Source: CAVTSA01 sp963790575
GTDB taxonomy: Bacteria; Chloroflexota; Dormibacteria; Dormibacterales; Dormibacteraceae
Direction of reading: 5' to 3'
Assembly: GCA_963790575.1 (NCBI GenBank)
Contig: CAWBPD010000005.1
Span: forward strand, 1-64,000
Length of the DNA: 64,000 nucleotides
A model generated the notes under the pieces. That model was not told the DNA's origin, ran no database searches, and worked only from the letters and a program-made list of their open reading frames with translations. The stretch's first letter is position 1, and each line of letters starts with the position of its first letter. A program made the translations under genes and the position numbers. Positions 16,817-25,167 of this stretch are shown piece after piece.

Positions 16817-17725
16817 GTGCAGCGCGGCAAGTGGCCCATCATCGTCGTCTTCCTGGCCCCAACGCTGCTGCTCTACGCCGTCTTTGTGATCATCCCCTAC
16901 GCGGGGGGCATCGCGATCTCGTTCACGAACTGGGCCGGGTTCTCGGCCCAGTTCGCTTTTGTCGGTGCCCAGAACTACCTGCAGATGCTCGAAGACCCGA
17001 TCTGGCGCCTCGCCCTGCTCCACAACGTGATCATGCTGATCGTGCTCCCGATCTGCATTCTCGGGATCGCGCTCGCCTTCGCCAGCCTTCTCACGCAGGG
17101 CGGCAGCTCGGCCATCTTTCGCCGCATCCGGGGCTCGCAGCTCTACCGGATCGCGTTCTTCCTTCCCTACATGATGCCGGTGAGCATCGTCGCGATCCTG
17201 TGGCAGTTCGTCTACAACCCGAACTTCGGGCTGCTCAACGGTCTTCTGCGCCTGGTCCATCTGACCGTGTTCACGCGCACCTGGCTCGAGGACCCCTCGA
17301 CCGCGCTGGCGGCGATCGCCGTGGTCGGGGTCTGGAGCAGCGTCGGGTTCTACATGGTGCTCTTCATCGCCGGCATCCAGGGGATCCCGACCGACATGTT
17401 CGAGGCCGCCGCCATCGACGGTGCGAACCGGCTCCAGATGTTCGTCCGGGTGACGATCCCGCTGCTCTGGAATCAGCTGCAGGTGGCGATCGTCTATGTG
17501 GGCATCTACGCCTTCGACCTCTTCGCGCTGGTCCAGATCATGAGCTTCAGTCAGGCGGGGCCGAACAACGCGACGCAGGTGATGGGCTTCTATCTGTATC
17601 AGAACGCCTTCTCCTACGCACACTTCGGCTACGCGTCGGCGATGGGGGTCGGCATCTTCATCCTCTCGATCGCGCTGACCCTGTTGACCTTCCGGTTCGC
17701 GACCCGCCAGCAGGTGGAGTTCTGA
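16817..17725 (+). CDS. ngcF: Carbohydrate ABC permease, MalF/NgcF type
   Basis: 302 aa, GTG start preceded by GAGGAGG. About six transmembrane helices. Contains the EAA loop that docks the ATPase (EAAAIDGANRLQMFVRVTIP). It lies 9 bp after ngcE and its stop overlaps the next start (TGATG). Forms the channel with the following permease. Confidence 0.85.
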   Translation: MQRGKWPIIVVFLAPTLLLYAVFVIIPYAGGIAISFTNWAGFSAQFAFVGAQNYLQMLEDPIWRLALLHNVIMLIVLPICILGIALAFASLLTQGGSSAIFRRIRGSQLYRIAFFLPYMMPVSIVAILWQFVYNPNFGLLNGLLRLVHLTVFTRTWLEDPSTALAAIAVVGVWSSVGFYMVLFIAGIQGIPTDMFEAAAIDGANRLQMFVRVTIPLLWNQLQVAIVYVGIYAFDLFALVQIMSFSQAGPNNATQVMGFYLYQNAFSYAHFGYASAMGVGIFILSIALTLLTFRFATRQQVEF

Positions 17726-18639
17726 TGACCACGCCAACCCCTGACGAGGTGGCGCCCGAGCGCGCCGTGGCAGGCGCCGACGCGCCCACCCGCCCCGTGC
17801 GCAGGTGGTCGCCGGCCGGGCTGGCCTCCCGGTCGTTGACCCAGGTCCTCCTGCTCGCCTGGACGGTGCTGGTGATCTTCCCGTTCGTGTGGATGATCTA
17901 CAGCTCGTTCAAGACCAACAACGAGATCTTCTCCAGTCCCTGGAACCTGCCCAGCACGCTCCACTGGGACAACTTCGTGCGGGCCTGGACCACCGCCTCG
18001 ATCGGGGTGTACTTCGTGAACAGCATCATCGTGGTGGCGTTCTCGCTCGCGATCACGCTGCTGCTTTCGGCGATGACCGCGTACGTGCTGGCCCGCTACG
18101 AGTTCTTCGGGCGCCAGTTCATCTACTACAGCTTCATCCTGGGCATCGCGTTCCCGGTCTTCCTCGCCATCGTGCCGCTGTTCTTCGTGGTGCAGGGCCT
18201 CGGCCTGCTCGGCACCTACCCCGGTTTGATCCTGGTCTACGTCGCCTACTCGCTTCCCTTCTCGGTCTTCTTCCTCACCGCCTTCTTCCGCACCCTGCCC
18301 TCGGAGGTGGCGGAGTCAGGCCTGATCGACGGCTGCAGCCACTTCGGTATCTTCTTCCGGTTGATGCTGCCGCTCGCCTCACCCGGACTCGTCAGCATCG
18401 GCATCTTCAACTTCCTGGGCATGTGGAACCAGTACCTGCTGCCGCTGGTCCTGAATCCGGATCCGACCCACTTCGTCCTCGCCCAGGGCCTGGCGGCGCT
18501 TGCCATCAACCAGGGCTATCGCGGCGATTGGGGTGCCTTGTTCGCCGGGTTGACGATCGCCATGCTGCCGATCCTGGTCGTCTACGGGACGCTGCAGAGC
18601 CGGCTGCAGGCGGGCCTCACGGTGGGCGCGATCAAGTAG
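17725..18639 (+). CDS. ngcG: Carbohydrate ABC permease, MalG/NgcG type
   Basis: 304 aa, six predicted membrane helices. The EAA-like loop is degenerate but recognisable (ESGLIDGCSHFGIFFRLMLP). The start ATG shares one base with the ngcF stop. The N-terminal about 35 residues are hydrophilic and acidic. Ends overlapping the convergent MFS gene by 8 bp. Confidence 0.85.
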   Translation: MTTPTPDEVAPERAVAGADAPTRPVRRWSPAGLASRSLTQVLLLAWTVLVIFPFVWMIYSSFKTNNEIFSSPWNLPSTLHWDNFVRAWTTASIGVYFVNSIIVVAFSLAITLLLSAMTAYVLARYEFFGRQFIYYSFILGIAFPVFLAIVPLFFVVQGLGLLGTYPGLILVYVAYSLPFSVFFLTAFFRTLPSEVAESGLIDGCSHFGIFFRLMLPLASPGLVSIGIFNFLGMWNQYLLPLVLNPDPTHFVLAQGLAALAINQGYRGDWGALFAGLTIAMLPILVVYGTLQSRLQAGLTVGAIK

Positions 18640-19795
18640 AAACGGGCGCCTCGCCGGGCTCGAGCGCCACCGGCGCCGGCCAGCGTGCCTGGAGCACCAG
18701 CATGCAGGCGAGCGCGCCCAGCACCGGCAGCATCATGACCGCGAACGGGAGTGGCCGCGCGACCGCGACCATGGCGCCGCCCGCGAGCGCCCCCGACAGC
18801 ATGCCCAGGCTCCAGGCGGTCTGGAGCAGACCCACCCCGCGTCCCCGCGCCTGGGGCTGGGTGAGGGAGCCGATCAAACCCGGCATCAGCGCCGACAGCG
18901 ACCAGGCGAGGGCGGCCCCCGCGCTGCCCGCGATGAAGAGGCCGGGCAGGCTGCCGGCCACCAACGCCAGGGCCAGGCTGTCGAGCGCGATGGCGCCGAT
19001 CAGGCCCGGGACCAGCCAGCGAAAGCGGTAGCGATCCCAGATCCGGCCGCACAACAGCGAGCAGGGGGCCGCGATGGCCAGACTCACCGCCGCGTAGGCG
19101 CCGGCGGTGGCCACCGACCCGCTCTCGCGGTGGACGAGCAGCGGCAGCAGCAGGGTCACCGACCCCCAAAAGCAGGTCGTCAGGTAGCGCACCACCACCA
19201 GCAGCGCGATCGGGCGCCGCTCGAGCAGGGCCGCATAGCCGCTCAGCACGGCCCGCGGCCGCTCCCGGAGGGCCGGGCGCTGGAGCTCGGGCAACAGCCA
19301 AGCCGCCACGCCGATCAGGAGGAAGGAGGCGGTCGCGATCCCGCCCATCACCAGCGCGAATCCCCAGCTCTGGAGCAGACGGCCGGCCAGGAAGTTGCCG
19401 GCCGCGCTTCCCAGCGTGTTGCCGAGGAAGAACACGGCCGCCCCGAGCCCGATCCGCTGCGTCCGGCTGGCGGCCAGGAGGTAGGCCTGGCCGGACACGT
19501 ACTGCGTGCCCAGGGCGGCGCCTCCCGCCACCGCCAGCAGCAGCATCAAGGCCGGCGACGCGCTCAGGAAGATGAGCGCCAGCAGCACCGCGCCGGCGAG
19601 GCCGATCAGGAACGTGCGGCGGACTCCGAGCGCATCGGTGAGCAGCCCACCCAGGATCGAGGCGGCGGCGCCGAGCAGCATCTGGGCCGTCTGGAGCGAG
19701 GCGGTGAACAGCGGTGGGAAGCGGAGGATGTCGACGTACACCGGGAGCTGGGAGAGCAGGGGCGCGGTCAAGAAGCCGGCGGCGAACTGCAGCAC
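18632..19795 (-). CDS. MFS transporter
   Basis: At least 387 aa with about 11-12 hydrophobic helices. Has the MFS loop 2-3 motif as GGLLTDALGVRR and the repeat of it as CGRIWDRYRFRW. The GTG at 19795 falls inside what looks like the first helix; the frame remains open upstream to the preceding stop near 19848 without a standard start codon, so the real protein may begin about 15 codons earlier at a CTG. Last gene of a minus-strand set with two Gfo/Idh/MocA genes, hence perhaps a sugar or sugar-acid permease. Confidence 0.78.
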   Translation of the reverse strand: MLQFAAGFLTAPLLSQLPVYVDILRFPPLFTASLQTAQMLLGAAASILGGLLTDALGVRRTFLIGLAGAVLLALIFLSASPALMLLLAVAGGAALGTQYVSGQAYLLAASRTQRIGLGAAVFFLGNTLGSAAGNFLAGRLLQSWGFALVMGGIATASFLLIGVAAWLLPELQRPALRERPRAVLSGYAALLERRPIALLVVVRYLTTCFWGSVTLLLPLLVHRESGSVATAGAYAAVSLAIAAPCSLLCGRIWDRYRFRWLVPGLIGAIALDSLALALVAGSLPGLFIAGSAGAALAWSLSALMPGLIGSLTQPQARGRGVGLLQTAWSLGMLSGALAGGAMVAVARPLPFAVMMLPVLGALACMLVLQARWPAPVALEPGEAPVST

Positions 19796-19847
19796 GAGCA
19801 GCGCGACCAGCGGCGAGGGGCGCCTCGCCGGCGCTGAGCGACGCAGT

Positions 19848-21128
19848 TCAGGAAGCTCCCAGCGCGGCCCGGAACTCCGCCATCTCGACCACCAGCCCGC
19901 TGCGCCGCGACTCCTCGGCGGCGAAGGCGAGCAGGTGACTCTCCAGCGATTCGGCGGCCTCGGTGGCCGCCTCGGTGCGGTCGCCCCGCAGGACTCTCAC
20001 GAACTCCTCCAGCAGATGCCCGTCGCCGCCGCCGTGGCCTCCCGCCTGGTCGGCGGCGCCGCCGCCCGGGCAGAGCGTCTCCGTCTCCCCCGTGGCGTGG
20101 TCGTGGATCACCAGGCGGTTGGTGGCCTGGTCGCCGAGCAGCGTGGCGCGCATGCCGTCGAAACGGAGCGTGCGGCCCTCCCGGTGCGAGGACCCCTGCA
20201 TCGTCATGCTGACCGAGAGCCCGGCGCCGAAGTCGATGCTCAGGACCTGATGATCGACGGCGTCGTTGTCGCACCGATAGACGCAGCGCCCATAGGGTCC
20301 CGTCCGCAGCCCCTCCAGCATTCCGTCGGGACTGTGGTCCAGCGACACCGGGTCCCGCATGAAGTCCTTCGTGTCCGCTCCCAGGTACACCCGCGGGGCG
20401 TACCACAGGCAGGCGTCCTGATGGGGGCAGCCGTCAGTGCAGCGAGCCGGCATGTCCGGCCGCGCGTGCGCGGCGGTGAAGTGGGTCAGCGACCCGAAGG
20501 ACGCGACTCTCCGGGAGCGTCGGCCCAGGATCCAGTAGAGGAGATCCAGGTCATGGCTGCACTTGGCCAGGATCATGGGGGCCGAGCGCTGGGTGTTGGA
20601 CCAGTTGCCGCGGACGAAGCTGTGCACGAAGTGCTGGAACCAGAGGTTCTCGCGCCAGTCGACCGACACCACCTCACCCAACCGGCCCGAGGTGACGATG
20701 TCCCGAACCTGCCGGAAGTAGGGGGCATAGCGGAGCACGTGGCAGACCACGACCTTGCGGCCTGCCTCCCGCGCCAGGCGCACCAGCTCGACGCAGTCCT
20801 GGGGCCGGGTCGCCATCGGCTTCTCGAGCAGGACGTCGTAGCCGGTTTCGAGCAGCGCCTCGGTGCTCACCAGGTGGGTGCGATCCATGGTCGTGTTGAT
20901 CGCGGCCCGGCCCAGCGGGCCGTGCGCGACCAGGTCCTCCCAGCTCCGGAATCGGCGGTTCGGGGGGATGCCGTGCAGCTCCGCGAACCGGGTCCGGCGA
21001 TCGTCCCTCGGCTCGGCGACGGCGACGAACTGGAGCCGGTCGCCCAGGTGCTCCGCCGCGTACCTGCCGTAGGCGCGGTGTCCCCGGTTGCCGGCTCCGA
21101 TCATCACCGCCTCGATCCGGTCCGTCAT
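19848..21128 (-). CDS. Gfo/Idh/MocA-family oxidoreductase (B)
   Basis: 426 aa. NAD(P)-binding GAGNRGHRAYG, the conserved EKP in LLEKPMAT, and the catalytic His region KCSHDLDLLYWI. It has a Cys-rich insertion near the middle (CTDGCPHQDAC), typical of a longer subfamily. The ATG shares one base with the stop of the upstream gene (TGATG). Substrate likely a sugar, inositol or sugar acid; unknown. Confidence 0.88.
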   Translation of the reverse strand: MTDRIEAVMIGAGNRGHRAYGRYAAEHLGDRLQFVAVAEPRDDRRTRFAELHGIPPNRRFRSWEDLVAHGPLGRAAINTTMDRTHLVSTEALLETGYDVLLEKPMATRPQDCVELVRLAREAGRKVVVCHVLRYAPYFRQVRDIVTSGRLGEVVSVDWRENLWFQHFVHSFVRGNWSNTQRSAPMILAKCSHDLDLLYWILGRRSRRVASFGSLTHFTAAHARPDMPARCTDGCPHQDACLWYAPRVYLGADTKDFMRDPVSLDHSPDGMLEGLRTGPYGRCVYRCDNDAVDHQVLSIDFGAGLSVSMTMQGSSHREGRTLRFDGMRATLLGDQATNRLVIHDHATGETETLCPGGGAADQAGGHGGGDGHLLEEFVRVLRGDRTEAATEAAESLESHLLAFAAEESRRSGLVVEMAEFRAALGAS

Positions 21129-22165
21129 CAGTCCTCCTTGCCGAGTGGCAGCTCGACGGTCGCGCCACCACGCTCCGAGCTCAGGTCCGCGGCGAAGCAC
21201 GCCTCGTGGGTGTTGACCGCGTCCTCCAGGTTGGCGTGCGACTCCCGGCCGGAGAGGATGCAGTCGACGAAGTGGTCGATCTCGCCCCTGAACGGGTGGT
21301 GGGCGACATCGCCGCTGTCGGGCAGGATCGTCTCCATCTCGGCGAACCCCCTGAGCCCCGGCAGCTTGCTCGTGTAGAGCCGGTTGCCGCGCACCACGCC
21401 CTCGGTCCCGAAGACGTCGATATTGAAGTTGTAGGGCATCCACTGGGAGGTGCAGGCGGAGACCTTGCCCATGGCGCCGTTGGCAAAGCGCACGACCGCG
21501 AGCGTATTCGCCTCCACGCCGTCGGCTTCCGCACGCTTCTGCTCGGGCGTCCAGCTTCGGGCGCTGACCGAGGCGATGTCGCTCTCCATCAGGTAACGCG
21601 CCATGTCGAAGGCGTGGCAGCCGCCCTCCAGCATGGCACCGACCCCACGCTTGCGCCCGCGCGCCGGCCGCGAGTAGCCGCCGGCCTGGACCACGTTGTG
21701 CCAGTAGTCGGTCTGGACCAGGAAGACGTCTCCCAACGCGCCCAGGGCCCGCAGCGCCTTGATGTTGGCCACGGCCGGGTTCCAGCGGAGCACGAAGCCG
21801 GCCACGGTCCGCACCCCGGCCTCGCCGACCGCCGCCCGCATCCGGTGCAGCTCGTCCGCGCCCAGCGCCACCGGCTTCTCGATCAGGATGTGCTTGCCCG
21901 CCCGCGCCGCCAGCACCGTCTCCTCCGAGTGGCGCTCCGGCGGGGTGCAGATCGAGACCGCATCCACGTCGGGCCTGGCCAGCATCGCCTCCAGTGAGTC
22001 GTAGGCGGGCACGTCGAGGTCGAACTCGCGCGCCTTGCGCTCCGCGCCCTCTTGGGTCCGGCTGCCGATGGCGACCACACGCGCGTGCGGGTTCTGCTGG
22101 TAGGCACGGATGTGCTCGCTGGAGACCCAACCGGCGCCCTGGATCGCGATCCCTACTTCGTCCAT
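21128..22165 (-). CDS. Gfo/Idh/MocA-family oxidoreductase (A)
   Basis: 345 aa; ATG at 22165 preceded by a GGGGGGAGAAG purine stretch. Motifs: GAGWVSSEH (cofactor binding), LIEKPVAL (catalytic Lys), GGCHAFDMARYL, and C-terminal HHPFRGEIDHFVDCI. It is a close paralogue of the divergently transcribed gene at 22211 (both have a GWV-EHIRA N-terminus and an HHPF-EIDH-VDC C-terminus), suggesting duplication followed by inversion. Confidence 0.88.
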   Translation of the reverse strand: MDEVGIAIQGAGWVSSEHIRAYQQNPHARVVAIGSRTQEGAERKAREFDLDVPAYDSLEAMLARPDVDAVSICTPPERHSEETVLAARAGKHILIEKPVALGADELHRMRAAVGEAGVRTVAGFVLRWNPAVANIKALRALGALGDVFLVQTDYWHNVVQAGGYSRPARGRKRGVGAMLEGGCHAFDMARYLMESDIASVSARSWTPEQKRAEADGVEANTLAVVRFANGAMGKVSACTSQWMPYNFNIDVFGTEGVVRGNRLYTSKLPGLRGFAEMETILPDSGDVAHHPFRGEIDHFVDCILSGRESHANLEDAVNTHEACFAADLSSERGGATVELPLGKED

Positions 22166-22182
22166 CTTCTCCCCCCGACTTC

Positions 22183-22218
22183 TATTCTCCGTCCATGTTC
22201 GAGGGTAAGCATGGGTGA
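22183..22218 (+). promoter_or_regulatory. -10 box and seven-codon leader ORF before gene C
   Basis: TATTCT (22183-22188) lies 6 nt before an ATG at 22195 that opens a short frame, MFEGKHG then TGA (22195-22218). This frame overlaps the ATG of the main gene at 22211. GAGGG (22201-22205) is a ribosome site for the main ATG. Could be a leaderless leader peptide coupled to gene C, or chance. Confidence 0.35.
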
Positions 22219-23239
22219 GGGACGGCTCGGCGTGGGCGTGGTCGGCGTCGGGTGGGTCGCGCACGAGCACATCCGGGCCTGGAACGCCAATCCGCACAGC
22301 CGGGTGACCGCGCTCGCGAGCCACAGTCAGACGAACGCCGAGGCGGCGGCGCGGCGCCACCAACTGAGCGACGCCACCCTTTACACGGACTGGAACGCTC
22401 TGATCCGCGACCCCGCGGTGGAGGTGGTCGACATCTGTTCGATGAACCACCTCCACGTCGAGCAGGCCCTGGCCGCGGCAGAGGCCGGCAAGCACCTGCT
22501 GATCGAGAAGCCGGCCGCCCACACCCTGCACGATCTCCGCCGTGTGCAGCGGGCCATCCGGGAGGCCGGGGTGAAGAGCCTGGTGGGGTTCGAGCTGCAC
22601 TGGAGCCCCTACTTCAAGAACGTGCGGTCCATGCTCGACCACGACTTCCTGGGCCCCGTCTTCTACGCCGAGTGCGACTATTTCTCCGGCAACTGGGAGA
22701 GCTGGTACGCCGGCTACGACTGGGTGAGGACGAAGGAGAAGGGTGGGTCGGCGCTTCCCGCGGCGGGCGTGCACGCGGTGGACGCGATCCGCCAGTTCGT
22801 CGACTCGGACGCTGTCGAGGTCTTCGCGTACGCGGGGAACTTCACCGGGACCATGGAGTGGGACGCCAGCATCGTCACCCTGATCAAGTTCCGTTCCGGG
22901 GCCATCGGCAAGGTCGGCTGCGTCCTCGAAGGCAACCTGAAGTATCAGTTCAACGTGCGGCTCCATGGGCCGCGCGGGGCGATCGTCAACGACCGGTTCC
23001 TGACCCAGCTGCTGCCCGGCCAGACCGACTGGGCGCAGTGCCCGACGGTGCTGCCCGACACGCCGGAGGTCTCCCATCATCCGTTCCAGGAGGAGATCGA
23101 CCACCTGGTCGACTGCGTCCGTGAGGGCACCACGCCGCTGGTTGACATCGAAGACGCGGCCAAGACCCACGAGATCGTGCTCGCGGCCGAACTGTCCGCG
23201 GCGGAGGGCCGGCCGGTGAGCCTGCCCCTGCCCGACTGA
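22211..23239 (+). CDS. Gfo/Idh/MocA-family oxidoreductase (C)
   Basis: 342 aa from the ATG at 22211 with GAGGG 5 nt upstream. GVGWVAHEHIRAW binds the cofactor; LIEKPAAH holds the catalytic Lys; AAGVHAVDAIRQFV carries the His-containing helix. Paralogue of the divergent gene at 21128-22165. First of four plus-strand genes ending in the GH109-like gene; the divergent arrangement suggests shared control from the roughly 45-bp intergenic region. Confidence 0.88.
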   Translation: MGEGRLGVGVVGVGWVAHEHIRAWNANPHSRVTALASHSQTNAEAAARRHQLSDATLYTDWNALIRDPAVEVVDICSMNHLHVEQALAAAEAGKHLLIEKPAAHTLHDLRRVQRAIREAGVKSLVGFELHWSPYFKNVRSMLDHDFLGPVFYAECDYFSGNWESWYAGYDWVRTKEKGGSALPAAGVHAVDAIRQFVDSDAVEVFAYAGNFTGTMEWDASIVTLIKFRSGAIGKVGCVLEGNLKYQFNVRLHGPRGAIVNDRFLTQLLPGQTDWAQCPTVLPDTPEVSHHPFQEEIDHLVDCVREGTTPLVDIEDAAKTHEIVLAAELSAAEGRPVSLPLPD

Positions 23240-23257
23240 CACCACCCCAGAGGAGAG

Positions 23258-24121
23258 ATGGCAATGGTGGAAGGAACCCGTTTCGACCTGGGAGCCCACA
23301 CGCTTCCCTACCGCTCGGAGCCGCTCGAGCGTGGCCTGCAGGGCATCGCCGCGGCCGGCTTCAAGTCGGTAGGGCTGGCCTCCGAGCACGCGGGAGGGCC
23401 GATCGTCTCGGAGCACCCGGATCGGAACGAGGTGACCTCCCTCCGCCGCCGCATCGAGGACTTCGGCCTGACCCCGGTCTGCCTGATGGCCCGCCGCGGT
23501 GCCATGGAGCGGATCGAAGACCTGGTCGCCGATCTCGATCTCTGCGCGGAGATGGGGATGCCCTATCTGCAGGTCATCGGACCCTGGCCGGACGGCCCCG
23601 ACGGGAGGCCCAAGCCGGTGATGCGGTGGTACGGGGAGGTGGAACGGTTCCTGGCGGTCCTGAGTGCGGGCGGCAAGGAGGCCCAGCGTCGCGGCGTGAC
23701 CATCGTCCCCAAACCACACCGGGGGGCGACCGCGACCGGCGCCGACTTGAGAGAAGTGCTGACCCGCACCGATTCGCCCGCCGTGCGCTGCTGCTGGGAC
23801 GCCGGCAACATCCGCTACTACGAGGGACTGGATTCCGAGGACGACCTCGAGCGATCGGGGGTGGCGCCGCTGGTGAGCACGGTCTGCATCAAAGACCACT
23901 CCGGCGGCCAGTGGAACGACAGCTTCCCGGTGCCCGGCGACGGCGAGGTGGACCATGCCCGGATGCTCAAGATCCTGGCCTCGGCCGGCTTCCGAGGCCC
24001 GCTGCTGCTGGAGCGGTTCGACCAGCCGAATGCCGAGGCCAACGACGCGGCCATGCTCCGGACCCGCACCTTCCTGGAATCCGTGGTCCAGAGCCTGGAC
24101 GAGGGGGAGGCGCCGGCATGA
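23258..24121 (+). CDS. Sugar phosphate isomerase/epimerase (AP-endonuclease 2 fold)
   Basis: 287 aa, ATG with GAGGAGAG upstream. TIM-barrel metal ligands are visible in order: VPKPHRG (first half), CCWDAGNIRYY, CIKDHSGGQW and LLLERFD. The fold covers xylose isomerase-like, inosose isomerase and 3-keto-sugar isomerases or hydratases, which commonly pair with Gfo/Idh/MocA oxidoreductases in 3-keto-glycoside pathways. The stop overlaps the next ATG (ATGA). Confidence 0.85.
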   Translation: MAMVEGTRFDLGAHTLPYRSEPLERGLQGIAAAGFKSVGLASEHAGGPIVSEHPDRNEVTSLRRRIEDFGLTPVCLMARRGAMERIEDLVADLDLCAEMGMPYLQVIGPWPDGPDGRPKPVMRWYGEVERFLAVLSAGGKEAQRRGVTIVPKPHRGATATGADLREVLTRTDSPAVRCCWDAGNIRYYEGLDSEDDLERSGVAPLVSTVCIKDHSGGQWNDSFPVPGDGEVDHARMLKILASAGFRGPLLLERFDQPNAEANDAAMLRTRTFLESVVQSLDEGEAPA

Positions 24122-25167
24122 CGGTGCGCATCGGCTTCGTGGGTGCCGGACGCATGGCCACCGACCACGTGGCGGCCCTGGCCCGGGTGCCGGGCGCCGA
24201 GGTGGTCGCGATGTGCGATCTGGTCCCTGGCCAGGTGGAGGCGGTGCCGGACGCGGTCCGGCAGCGGCTGCTGGCGATCGGCTCCGACGCCCAGGCGCCC
24301 CACCCCGTCGCCTACACCGATTTCGCCAACATGGTCACGCGGGAGCGGCTCGACGCGGCCTACGTGTGCCTGCCACCGGCGATCCGCGGCGACGTGGAGG
24401 TGGACCTGGTCCGGGCCGGTGTGGCGCTGCTGGTGGAGAAGCCGGTGGCCCTCCAGCTCAGGATCGCCGGCCGGGTGCTGGCGGAGCTGCGGCAGCGCGA
24501 GACGATCGCCGCCTCCGGCTACCTGTATCGGTATGCCTCCTGGGCCAAACGAGCGCGGGAGCTGGTCGGCGACCGCACGGTCGGACAGGTCATCACGTCG
24601 CGGTTCGCGCGACTCCCCTCCAGGATCGGCTGGTACGCGCACCAATCGCAGAGCGGCGGCCAGTTGACCGAGACCATGACGCACCAGGTGGACCTGCTCC
24701 GCCTGCTCGGGGGAGAGGTGCGCACCGTCTTCGGGGCGGGGGCCGTACGGCGCGACGGCGCCACCGGTGCTGACGACATCTTCGACGTTCAGTCGGTCGC
24801 CCTGATCTTCGAGAACGGTGCCGTCGGCAGCATCTCCTGCAACCTGCTGACACCGCACCGCCACCAGTGGCAGGTGCGCGTCTCCTGCGAGGGCTTCGAT
24901 CTCTCCATCGGCCACGAGCTCCGGCTCCGCGCGATCGACGGCGAGGTCGAGATCGACGAACCGATGACGGGGGACCCGCTCCTCGAGGAGAGCGCCGGTT
25001 TCGTCCAGGCGGTGGCCGAGGGCCGGCCCGAGCTGGTCCGGTCGACCTACGAAAATGGCGTGCGCACAGTGGCCGTGACGCTGGCCGCCGACCGCTCCGA
25101 GCGCACGGGAGCGCCGATCGACGTGCCGGCGCTGCTGCGGGAGGAGGCGGGGCTGGTGGAGGGATGA
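24118..25167 (+). CDS. Gfo/Idh/MocA-family oxidoreductase (D)
   Basis: 349 aa, ATGA overlap with the isomerase before it and with the gene after it. GAGRMATDH (cofactor), LVEKPVAL (catalytic Lys), QLTETMTHQVDLLRLL (active-site His helix). Shares little beyond the fold with genes A-C, so it probably has a separate substrate or step. Confidence 0.87.
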   Translation: MTVRIGFVGAGRMATDHVAALARVPGAEVVAMCDLVPGQVEAVPDAVRQRLLAIGSDAQAPHPVAYTDFANMVTRERLDAAYVCLPPAIRGDVEVDLVRAGVALLVEKPVALQLRIAGRVLAELRQRETIAASGYLYRYASWAKRARELVGDRTVGQVITSRFARLPSRIGWYAHQSQSGGQLTETMTHQVDLLRLLGGEVRTVFGAGAVRRDGATGADDIFDVQSVALIFENGAVGSISCNLLTPHRHQWQVRVSCEGFDLSIGHELRLRAIDGEVEIDEPMTGDPLLEESAGFVQAVAEGRPELVRSTYENGVRTVAVTLAADRSERTGAPIDVPALLREEAGLVEG

